Below are positions 1-5,271 of a stretch of 5,365 nucleotides of DNA, in pieces (the stretch's first letter is position 1; the number at the start of each line of letters is the position of its first letter). Origin of the DNA: JAIYDJ01 sp031400505 (GTDB lineage Bacteria; Pseudomonadota; Alphaproteobacteria; Rhodobacterales; Rhodobacteraceae); assembly GCA_031400505.1 (NCBI GenBank), contig JANNPZ010000089.1:1-5365 (forward strand), in the 5' to 3' direction. The notes under the pieces were generated by a model, which saw only the letters and a list, made by a program, of their open reading frames with translations, was not told the origin of the DNA and did no database searches. Both the position numbers and the translations under genes were made by a program.

Positions 1-1359
1 CGACCAGCGGACGAGCATCAGCACCGACACGATGGCGAGCCCTGTAGCAAGCCCGGTCCACACGCCAACCCCGTCCCACCCCTGCCGGAACGCCAGCCAC
101 GCACCTACGCCTATGCCGACCACCCAATAGCCGAATGCGGCAAAGAACATTGGCACCTTGGTATCGTGCAGTCCGCGCAGCATTCCTGCGCCGACGACCT
201 GCGCGCCGTCGACAATCTGGAATATCGCAGCGACCATCAGGAAACTGACGGCAATATTGAACACCTGCGTTGTCGCGGCATCGACCGGAGTCACGAAAAT
301 GCCAATCAACGCTTCGGGGAACAGATAAATGAACAGCGCCATCAGCGCCATGAAGCTTGTGCCCAATACAAAGCCTGTCCAGCCTGCCCGCGTGATACCG
401 GCAGTATCGCGGCGGCCATATGCAAGGCCCACACGCACCGTCGCCGCCTGCCCCAGCCCCATCGGCACCATGAACGTCAGCGAAGCGATTTGTAGCGCAA
501 TCGCGTGCGCGGCAACCGACGCTTCGTTGATGAGGCCCATCAGCAATATCGCCACCGCGAACACGCCGCCTTCGAACGCCATCGTCACACCAATCGGCAG
601 GCCCAACCGCCAGATTTCGCGGAAACGTGCCCAGTCGGGCCGCCAAAACCGGCCGAACAAATGGTAACGGCGAAACTTCGGATGAAAGCTAACCACCAGC
701 GCCATCACGCCGAACTCGACGCAGTTGGTAATTGTGCTGCCGATGCCAGCCCCCATCAGGCCAAGTTGCGGCAAGCCGAAATTGCCAAGGATTAAGCCGT
801 AATTGACGATGGCGTTCAATAACACCGCACCAATCGCAACGACCGTTGCCCAAATCGGTTTTTCAAGCGCCGCGACAAAATTTCGCAATACAAGAAATCC
901 GATAAACGGCAGGATCGACCACATATAGAAACGCGCAAAAATCGCCGCGTCGGCGGATATGCCGGGCTGCTGTCCTGACAATAACAAGATGCTTTCGGTA
1001 TTCCACAGGATCAACCAGACCGGGATGATGACCGCAACGCAGGTCCACAGGCCCTGCCGGAATGTGCGCCGGATATCACGCACCGAATGCGCCATGCGGC
1101 CCTTTTCGGACGCCATCATCGGCGCAGTCGCCGTGATCAACCCCATGCTGAAAATCGCGAAGATCATCGCCAGATTATGCCCCATCGCGCCCGCCGCCAG
1201 CTCGCTCGGCCCAAGCCAGCCCAAAAGGATGACGTCGGTAACCCCGATCAGCATCATCGACAGGTTCGACAATATCATCGGCCAGGCAAGCGTCGCCGTC
1301 GCGCGAAGCTCGTCGCGCCAAGGGGACTGGCGGTCCATCGGGATTGCCGCTGTGGTCAT
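1..1359 (-). CDS. MATE family efflux transporter, NorM type (3' end cut by window edge)
   Basis: This is an inner-membrane antiporter that would export drugs or other organic cations in exchange for Na+ or H+. All 453 visible codons are open, with alternating hydrophobic segments and short polar loops as expected for the 12-helix MATE fold; the family is usually about 450-480 aa, so only a short C-terminal piece is missing. Visible marks are TDVILLGWLGPSELAAGA in TM1 (residues 41-58), the polar loop MMASEKGR after TM2, FEGGVF at 262-267 and FQIVDGAQVVGAGMLRG at 380-396. Acidic residues D42, E263 and D384 fall where NorM proteins keep their cation-binding acids in TM1, TM7 and TM10 (by position, inferred). 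I chose the first ATG (1359); the second, eight codons in (1338), is equally possible, as neither has a clear Shine-Dalgarno sequence. The start lies only 45 bp from a repeat-bounded cassette. The substrate cannot be told from sequence. Confidence 0.93.
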   Translation of the reverse strand, partial: MTTAAIPMDRQSPWRDELRATATLAWPMILSNLSMMLIGVTDVILLGWLGPSELAAGAMGHNLAMIFAIFSMGLITATAPMMASEKGRMAHSVRDIRRTFRQGLWTCVAVIIPVWLILWNTESILLLSGQQPGISADAAIFARFYMWSILPFIGFLVLRNFVAALEKPIWATVVAIGAVLLNAIVNYGLILGNFGLPQLGLMGAGIGSTITNCVEFGVMALVVSFHPKFRRYHLFGRFWRPDWARFREIWRLGLPIGVTMAFEGGVFAVAILLMGLINEASVAAHAIALQIASLTFMVPMGLGQAATVRVGLAYGRRDTAGITRAGWTGFVLGTSFMALMALFIYLFPEALIGIFVTPVDAATTQVFNIAVSFLMVAAIFQIVDGAQVVGAGMLRGLHDTKVPMFFAAFGYWVVGIGVGAWLAFRQGWDGVGVWTGLATGLAIVSVLMLVRWS

Positions 1360-1404
1360 GGGATGGCTGGATAGCGAACCCCCGCACCAACTGCTACCCC
1401 CTCT

Positions 1405-1438
1405 TTGTCAATCCCGCGAAAGCGGGAATCCATGGCCT
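1405..1438. repeat. Left arm of 34-bp inverted repeat with REP-like hairpin
   Basis: This 34-bp arm matches the reverse complement of 1950-1983 at 32 of 34 positions. It contains a hairpin: TCCCGC (1412-1417) pairs with GCGGGA (1422-1427) around a GAAA loop (1418-1421). The tail after the hairpin is ATCCATGGCCT. The two differences from the other arm are at 1411 (breaking one outer pair of the stem) and 1421 (in the loop). Hairpins of this core are common intergenic REP-like repeats in many proteobacteria (general knowledge). No T-run follows on either strand, so it is not a typical intrinsic terminator. Confidence 0.85.
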
Positions 1439-1454
1439 GACGTCTCATTTTTAA

Positions 1455-1478
1455 TGCGATCGCAAGGAAATACGCGTA
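1455..1478. promoter_or_regulatory. Two perfect palindromes upstream of the cassette gene (possible operator)
   Basis: TGCGATCGCA (1455-1464) is a perfect 10-bp palindrome and TACGCGTA (1471-1478) a perfect 8-bp one. The second is flanked by AAGG (1464-1467) and CCTT (1481-1484), giving a wider imperfect dyad. Both lie in the 51-bp stretch between the left repeat and the ATG at 1490, where a promoter or operator would be. A TATACA at 1484-1489 resembles a -10 box but abuts the start codon and has no matching -35. The regulatory role is inference. Confidence 0.3.
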
Positions 1479-1489
1479 AGCCTTATACA

Positions 1490-1951
1490 ATGAGCGAGAT
1501 GCTGCCAGCGTTAGGAATGCCACCAAAAACGGCTTTGGACAAAGCCCATATTTGGCGTAGCAAATTCATCGACCAGGCCAGCAAATGCGAGACGGAATTG
1601 CGCTGGATTTACGCTAAAACCCATCCAGCAGCCAAAGTGCCAGCGTTCAAAACGATGGCTGAAACGTTTTGCTCCGCGACCTTTTTGACTGACGGTCAAA
1701 ACAAGCGCCTAGCTAAACTCTGCCAATCCGTCTTGCCGCTAATCGAATTGCGGGCGAACGTCGCACATTCTGAAATCGGTATTGCGATGATCGATGATCA
1801 ACAGATGATTACATTAGCAAACGCCAACGGAAGGTTTGCAAAAGGACGGCTATTGTTGGCCCTGTCAGACGAGGAGCAGAAATCAGCTCAAAAAGAAATG
1901 GCGAGTGTCGCTAATCAGCTCAGCCAGTTTCGCGCCACACTGAAATCGTAG
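1490..1951 (+). CDS. Hypothetical helical protein with HEPN-like R-x4-H motif
   Basis: I do not recognise a named family for this 153-aa protein. It has no signal peptide or membrane segment and should be cytoplasmic. The order is a long amphipathic helix (about residues 13-42), a second helical stretch (51-63), a third (69-93) ending in LIELRANVAHSEIG, a short beta-like stretch (98-111, IDDQQMITLANAN) and a C-terminal helix (126-152). R88 and H93 form R-x4-H, the spacing of the HEPN ribonuclease/nucleotide-binding motif, and the four-helix layout agrees; the motif is short, so this stays a hypothesis. It is the only gene in a cassette bounded by inverted repeats, with GC near 49% and unlike its neighbours. 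The start is uncertain: ATGs at 1454, 1490 and 1499 are in frame and none has a good Shine-Dalgarno. No partner nucleotidyltransferase or antitoxin gene is seen beside it. The frame is open leftward to 959, but that part is antisense to the MATE gene. Confidence 0.7.
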   Translation: MSEMLPALGMPPKTALDKAHIWRSKFIDQASKCETELRWIYAKTHPAAKVPAFKTMAETFCSATFLTDGQNKRLAKLCQSVLPLIELRANVAHSEIGIAMIDDQQMITLANANGRFAKGRLLLALSDEEQKSAQKEMASVANQLSQFRATLKS

Positions 1952-1983
1952 GCCATGGATTCCCGCCTTCGCGGGAATGACAA
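1950..1983. repeat. Right arm of 34-bp inverted repeat with REP-like hairpin
   Basis: This arm is the inverted partner of 1405-1438. Its hairpin has a perfect 8-bp stem, ATTCCCGC (1959-1966) with GCGGGAAT (1971-1978), around a CTTC loop. The last two bases of the cassette gene's TAG stop are its first two bases. It lies between two converging genes (cassette gene ending at 1951, grpE ending at 2006), where it could slow or end transcription from both sides or protect 3' ends, although no T-run follows the stem on either strand. Confidence 0.85.
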
Positions 1984-2005
1984 TGTTGGGGCTAGAGCGG
2001 TGGCG

Positions 2006-2572
2006 TCACTCCGCCTTTTTCGCTACCCCAACCATAGCAGGCCGCAGCAAGCGGTCCTTGATCATATATCCCGCCTGCATTTCGGCCACAATCGTACCAG
2101 GCTCGGCATCCGCGTTTGGGATTTCCACCATCGCCTGATGTTGGTTCGGGTCAAGCGGCATTCCCATTGCGGCGATGCGGGTGATGCCATTTTTGGCGAA
2201 CACGCTTTCGAGTTCGCGGCCCGTAGCTTCCAGACCGACCACAAGGCCCTTCATCGCCTCGCTCTCGCGCATTTCGGCCGGAATCGCTTCCAATGCGCGG
2301 GTTAAATTATCCGACACCGACAGCACGTCGCGGGCAAACCCCGTTGCGGCATAGGCCTTGGCATCCTGCGCCTCTTTTTCCATGCGGCGGCGGACATTTT
2401 GCGTTTCGGCTTTCGCATATAGCACATCCTGCATGGCCGCCGCTAATGCTGCTTCAAGCTCGGCAACTTTAGCGTCGGCGGGGTCAGCCGCATCTTCCTT
2501 CAGATGCTCCGGCACGCCGTCGAGTTCCTGTTCGACCGCAAGGTCGGCGATGTCGTTCTTTTTGTCTGTCAT
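2006..2572 (-). CDS. grpE: GrpE, nucleotide exchange factor of DnaK
   Basis: GrpE is the cytoplasmic co-chaperone that releases ADP from DnaK and so restarts its cycle of substrate binding and release. The 188-aa product has the usual layout: an acidic, poorly conserved N-terminus (to about 33), a long charged coiled-coil helix that dimerises (about 34-76, with QNVRRRMEKEAQD), a helical middle (FARDVLSVSDNLTRALE, 79-95) and the C-terminal beta domain that contacts DnaK, with the family signature LDPNQHQAMVE (140-150) and AGYMIKDRLLRPAMVGVAK (167-185). Length is normal. The ATG at 2572 has AGGG only two bases upstream, an unusually tight spacing, but no other in-frame start fits. It follows hrcA on the same strand after 90 bp and has its own promoter candidate in that gap, so both joint and separate transcription are likely. 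dnaK is not in the window. Confidence 0.97.
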   Translation of the reverse strand: MTDKKNDIADLAVEQELDGVPEHLKEDAADPADAKVAELEAALAAAMQDVLYAKAETQNVRRRMEKEAQDAKAYAATGFARDVLSVSDNLTRALEAIPAEMRESEAMKGLVVGLEATGRELESVFAKNGITRIAAMGMPLDPNQHQAMVEIPNADAEPGTIVAEMQAGYMIKDRLLRPAMVGVAKKAE

Positions 2573-2627
2573 AGCCCTGTTAAACCCATAAATTCAGCAG
2601 CGGGTTCCGCCGCATCTTGCTGTGCGC

Positions 2628-2655
2628 ATATAGAAAGCAATTTTATTTCATCAAG
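2628..2655 (-). promoter_or_regulatory. Promoter candidate for grpE, sigma32 (RpoH)-like
   Basis: Read on the minus strand, CTTGAT (2655-2650) and CTATAT (2633-2628) are separated by 16 bp. This resembles the alphaproteobacterial heat-shock sigma pattern (CTTGAA-like -35 and CYTATNT-like -10), and shifted by one base (TTGATG, TATATG) also a sigma70 promoter. It sits just after the hrcA stop and would give a 5' leader of about 48 nt before the grpE ATG. No CIRCE operator is visible near it. Confidence 0.5.
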
Positions 2656-2662
2656 CGGCGCG

Positions 2663-3706
2663 TCATTTTATTAGCCGGCTGAGCGTCTGCGCGGTAAAAT
2701 CGACCATCGGGACGATGCGCGCATAATTAAGCCGCGTCGGGCCAATAACACCGACAACGCCCACGACCTTGCCACCTGCCTCGCGATATGGTGCGGCGAT
2801 CACGGATGATCCGGACAGCGAGAACAGGTTATTCTCCGACCCAATAAATATCCGCGTCGATTGCGCGTCACGCGCGCTATCGACCAGCCGCGCGATTTCC
2901 TCTTTGCTTTCCAGTTCATCGAGTAATTGGCGCACGCGGTCGAGGTCGGCAGCAGCGGCTTCGTCGATCAGGTTCGATTGCCCGCGCACGATCAGGACCG
3001 GCCGGTCGTTGGCGTCCAGCGACCATATGGCAAGGCCGCTGCGCACAAGTTTCTCGCTGGCGCTATCAAGCTCCGCCTTTTCCGCGCGGATTTCGATATC
3101 CAGCCGGGCCAGCGCTTCGGAAAGCGTAAGGCCAGACAAGCGAGCCGAAATATAATTGGAAGCCTCCACCAGCGCGCTGTCGCTAACAGAAGCGTCTATA
3201 CAAACCACGCGGTTTTCGACGCTATTGTCCGTTCCGACCATAATTGCCAGAACCTGGGTGGCTGACAGCCGGGCAAAGCTGAACGCCTTCATCACCGCAT
3301 CACGCTTTGGCACCAGCACGATGCCGGCACAGGCCGAAAGCCCCGACAGCACCGACGTGGCCGCCGCCAGCGCTTCCTCAATCGGTCCCTCTCCGGTAAT
3401 CTGGGATTCGATCGCGCGCCGTTCCTCGGCGGAGGGCTCCGCCGCCTGCATCATGCCGTCGACAAATAACCGCAGCCCGCTTTCGGTCGGCATCCGCCCG
3501 GCGCTGGTGTGCGGCGCGGCAAGCAGGCCCGCCTCCTCCAGATCCTGCATTACGTTGCGGATCGAGGCTGGCGACAAATTCAATCCCGGAAATTTCGATA
3601 TCGTCCGCGACCCAACAGGCGCACCGCTGTCGAGGTAACATTCGACTACCATCCGGAAAATATTACGGGTGCGGTCGTTCAGTTCGTTGATTGGCGTGTG
3701 GGACAT
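2663..3706 (-). CDS. hrcA: HrcA, heat-inducible transcription repressor
   Basis: HrcA is the dimeric repressor that binds the CIRCE inverted repeat, classically upstream of groESL in alphaproteobacteria, and needs GroEL to stay active. The 347-aa length is normal. The N-terminal winged helix (about 8-75) shows NDRTRNIFRMVVECYLDSG, VGSRTIS and SPASIRNVMQDLEEAGLL (45-62), followed by the family motif PHTSAGRMPTESGLRLFVD (65-83). The middle and C-terminal part is the GAF-like dimer domain, ending in the typical VGVIGPTRLNYARIVPMVD. The ATG at 3706 is the only start that leaves the N-terminus of normal length; no clear Shine-Dalgarno precedes it. It is divergent from rph across 128 bp and leads towards grpE, an old pairing of heat-shock genes. 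I found no CIRCE (TTAGCACTC-N9-GAGTGCTAA) upstream of hrcA or grpE, so its own control through CIRCE is not supported here. Confidence 0.97.
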   Translation of the reverse strand: MSHTPINELNDRTRNIFRMVVECYLDSGAPVGSRTISKFPGLNLSPASIRNVMQDLEEAGLLAAPHTSAGRMPTESGLRLFVDGMMQAAEPSAEERRAIESQITGEGPIEEALAAATSVLSGLSACAGIVLVPKRDAVMKAFSFARLSATQVLAIMVGTDNSVENRVVCIDASVSDSALVEASNYISARLSGLTLSEALARLDIEIRAEKAELDSASEKLVRSGLAIWSLDANDRPVLIVRGQSNLIDEAAAADLDRVRQLLDELESKEEIARLVDSARDAQSTRIFIGSENNLFSLSGSSVIAAPYREAGGKVVGVVGVIGPTRLNYARIVPMVDFTAQTLSRLIK

Positions 3707-3737
3707 TGTCGCAAGTTATTGCATTTAATGTATACAT

Positions 3738-3766
3738 CGTCATCCTGAACTTGTTTCAGGATAACG
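3738..3766. repeat. REP-like hairpin in the hrcA-rph divergent region
   Basis: ATCCTGAA (3742-3749) pairs perfectly with TTCAGGAT (3755-3762) around the loop CTTGT; CGT (3738-3740) and ACG (3764-3766) extend the stem past one mismatch. The core is of a type I know as a frequent intergenic repeat in sphingomonads (not checked by search). It takes up part of the 128-bp space that must hold the start signals of both hrcA and rph. Confidence 0.75.
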
Positions 3767-3823
3767 ACAGAGGATGATTGCGCGCCAATACTTATGCCTA
3801 TAAGCGCGGCGGCACCCATTATC

Positions 3824-3829
3824 AGGAGA
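3824..3829 (+). promoter_or_regulatory. Shine-Dalgarno site of rph
   Basis: AGGAGA lies five bases before the ATG at 3835. It decides the start: the frame is open further left to a TTG at 3778, but that would add 19 unusual residues before the conserved MRPSGR opening of RNase PH. Confidence 0.85.
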
Positions 3830-3834
3830 TTCTC

Positions 3835-4548
3835 ATGCGTCCATCAGGCCGTGCGCCAGACGAAATGCGCGCCATTTCGATTGAAACCCACTTTACCAAA
3901 CATGCCGAAGGCAGCTGCCTCATCGGCTTTGGCGACACCCGCGTGCTGGTTACTGCCAGCGTCGAAGACCGCCTGCCGCCGTGGCTACGCGGCAAAGGCG
4001 AAGGCTGGGTAACGGCGGAATATTCGATGCTGCCCCGCGCGACGCATACCCGCAGCCAGCGCGAAGCCGCGAAGGGCAAGCAGTCAGGACGGACCCAAGA
4101 AATTCAGCGGCTTATCGGACGTAGCTTACGCGCCGTGGTCGATTTGAAAAAACTGGGCGAACATCAGATCACGCACGATTGCGATGTAATACAAGCCGAT
4201 GGCGGCACGCGGACAGCGGCGATTTCCGGTGCATGGGTTGCCTTGCGGCTGGCAGTCGATGGCCTGATGGCATCAGGCGCGGTCAAGGAAAACCCGATTA
4301 GCGGGCGGGTCGCCGCGATCAGTTGCGGTATCTACAACGGCACACCGGTCCTCGACCTCGACTATGACGAAGATTCGAAGGCAGACGCCGATGCCAATTT
4401 CGTGCTGATCGAAGGGGGCAAGATTGCCGAAGTGCAGGCGACGGCTGAAGGCGCGGCCTATGACGAGGAGGCACTGCTTCGTTTGCTCCGCCTAGCGCGG
4501 ATGGGAACCGACCGCATTTTCGCCGTGCAGGCAGATGCCGTAAAATAA
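3835..4548 (+). CDS. rph: Ribonuclease PH (tRNA nucleotidyltransferase)
   Basis: RNase PH trims the 3' end of tRNA precursors by phosphorolysis, releasing nucleoside diphosphates; it acts as a hexamer in the cytoplasm. The 237-aa length is standard. Visible motifs are the N-terminal MRPSGRAPDEMR, FGDTRVLVTASVED (32-45), GWVTAEYSMLPRATHTR (57-73), SGRTQEIQRLIGRSLRAVVD (84-103), the phosphate-binding GGTRT (123-127) and LDYDEDSKADAD (175-186). R86 and R126 match the known phosphate-binding arginines and D178 and D184 the catalytic acids, so the enzyme should be active, unlike the truncated Rph of some E. coli K-12 lines. It opens the plus-strand run rph-rdgB-hemW and is divergent from hrcA. A 96-bp gap with a long palindrome separates it from rdgB, so read-through may be modulated there. 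Confidence 0.98.
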   Translation: MRPSGRAPDEMRAISIETHFTKHAEGSCLIGFGDTRVLVTASVEDRLPPWLRGKGEGWVTAEYSMLPRATHTRSQREAAKGKQSGRTQEIQRLIGRSLRAVVDLKKLGEHQITHDCDVIQADGGTRTAAISGAWVALRLAVDGLMASGAVKENPISGRVAAISCGIYNGTPVLDLDYDEDSKADADANFVLIEGGKIAEVQATAEGAAYDEEALLRLLRLARMGTDRIFAVQADAVK

Positions 4549-4554
4549 TTTGGC

Positions 4555-4623
4555 TCACCTGAAGCACCTAAGTATCGAAGAAGTTAAACACTCACATCTT
4601 CGTTTCTTTGGTGCTTCGGGTGA
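4555..4623. repeat. 69-nt near-perfect palindrome between rph and rdgB
   Basis: Arms 4555-4572 and 4606-4623 pair at 17 of 18 positions (one G-U pair, one T-T mismatch; outer sequence TCACCTGAAGCACC against GGTGCTTCGGGTGA). A second helix inside, CGAAGA (4576-4581) with TCTTCG (4597-4602), continues the stem, leaving a loop of about nine bases. No T-run follows, so it is a poor classical terminator. It could be a small palindromic mobile repeat, an attenuator or an mRNA-processing site. The right arm ends in GGTGA (4619-4623), which could serve as a Shine-Dalgarno for the alternative rdgB start at 4630. Confidence 0.8.
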
Positions 4624-4644
4624 CATCGCTTGGCATTTAAAGAT

Positions 4645-5271
4645 ATGACCCACCGCAAACTACTGCCCGGCAGACTGGTCATTGCCAGCCACAATGCAGG
4701 CAAGGTTAAGGAAATTCGCGCTTTGCTGGCGCCGTTCGGCGTCGAGCCGGTATCGGCTGGCGAGCTCGGATTACCTGAACCTGAAGAAACAGGAACGACT
4801 TTCGCTGAAAATGCGCTCTTGAAAGCCCACGCCTCCGCGCAGGGCTCGGGCCTCCCGGCGCTTGCCGACGATAGCGGCCTCTGCGTGGCGGCGTTGGGCG
4901 GCGCCCCCGGCGTCTACACCGCCGACTGGGCAGAAAAGCAGGCGTTTGAAGGCGGTCCGGAACGCGACTGGTATATGGCTATGGGCAAGGTTGAGGGCAA
5001 GCTTGCCGAGCTTGGTCCCGACGCCGACCGCAGCGCGTATTTTGTCTGCACGCTGGCACTGGCGTGGCCCGATGGTCATCATGAGGTCTTCGAAGGCCGC
5101 GTTCAAGGCAGCCTGACCTGGCCGCCGCGTGGTACATTGGGCTTTGGTTATGACCCTGTATTTGTCCCAGCGGGCCGGTCACAGACCTTCGCCGAGCTCG
5201 ACCCCGCCGAAAAACATGCCATGAGCCACCGCGCGGATGCCTTCAAAAAACTGGTTGAGGCGGTGTTTTGA
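4645..5271 (+). CDS. rdgB: XTP/dITP diphosphatase (HAM1/RdgB family)
   Basis: This enzyme hydrolyses non-canonical purine nucleoside triphosphates (dITP, ITP, XTP) to monophosphate and pyrophosphate, keeping deaminated bases out of DNA and RNA. The 208-aa product has the family motifs in order: ASHNAGKVKEI (14-24, substrate and Mg2+ site), EETGTTFAENALLKA (47-61), ADDSGLCVAALGGAPGVYTA (74-93, with the catalytic Asp of DDSGL), a core FVCTLALAWPDG (133-144), GFGYDPVF (167-174) and AEKHAMSHRADAFKKL (188-203), the purine-recognition segment. The ATG at 4645 has only a weak AAAGAT upstream. A TTG at 4630, with GGTGA six bases before it, would add MAFKD and cannot be ruled out. It follows rph after a palindrome and overlaps hemW by four bases (TTGA), so it is translationally coupled to that gene. 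Confidence 0.97.
   Translation: MTHRKLLPGRLVIASHNAGKVKEIRALLAPFGVEPVSAGELGLPEPEETGTTFAENALLKAHASAQGSGLPALADDSGLCVAALGGAPGVYTADWAEKQAFEGGPERDWYMAMGKVEGKLAELGPDADRSAYFVCTLALAWPDGHHEVFEGRVQGSLTWPPRGTLGFGYDPVFVPAGRSQTFAELDPAEKHAMSHRADAFKKLVEAVF
5257..5260 (+). promoter_or_regulatory. Shine-Dalgarno site supporting the TTG start of hemW
   Basis: GAGG lies seven bases before the TTG at 5268, inside the 3' end of rdgB. The hemW frame has a stop at 5256-5258, so the TTG at 5268 is the only start that keeps the conserved N-terminus. Confidence 0.65.

Larger units (their letters stand above)
1405..1983. mobile_element. Candidate repeat-bounded cassette carrying one small gene
   Basis: Two near-identical inverted 34-bp arms (1405-1438 and 1950-1983) enclose 511 bp that hold a single plus-strand ORF and its short leader. 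The inside is about 49% GC over 1501-1920, against roughly 58-60% in the flanking genes, which points to separate origin. The arms meet head-on with CCATGGCCT facing AGGCCATGG, so joining them without the cargo would give a nearly perfect palindrome. The ORF stop (TAG, 1949-1951) ends inside the right arm, so cargo and ends fit tightly. No transposase is encoded and no flanking direct duplication was found (CTCTT on the left, TGTTG on the right), so if it moves it must rely on an enzyme made elsewhere, such as a RAYT-type REP transposase. The plain alternative is a foreign gene sitting by chance between two REP hairpins. Confidence 0.45.

Noticed and set aside
959..1951. A 330-codon plus-strand open frame that includes the cassette gene
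   Set aside because: Its first two-fifths (959-1359) is antisense to the MATE gene, whose minus-strand frame carries clear family motifs; only the part from about 1490 has its own composition and sense.
1490..1951. Cassette gene as a RAYT (REP-associated tyrosine transposase)
   Set aside because: The REP-like ends suggest it, but the protein lacks the HUH motif and the catalytic tyrosine context of that family and is mostly helical.
1959..1978. Intrinsic terminator for grpE or the cassette gene
   Set aside because: The stem is strong but no run of T follows it on either strand; a looser role in slowing transcription remains possible.
2769..3638. Plus-strand frames opposite hrcA, and similar frames opposite grpE, rph and rdgB
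   Set aside because: They are codon-bias shadows of well-supported genes, rich in Ser/Arg/Ala with no motif.
3707..3834. CIRCE operator upstream of hrcA
   Set aside because: Neither half-site TTAGCACTC nor GAGTGCTAA is present; the only dyad of note is the REP-like hairpin.
3778..3834. Longer rph starting at TTG 3778
   Set aside because: The added residues are not typical of RNase PH and a strong AGGAGA precedes the ATG at 3835, which gives the standard length.
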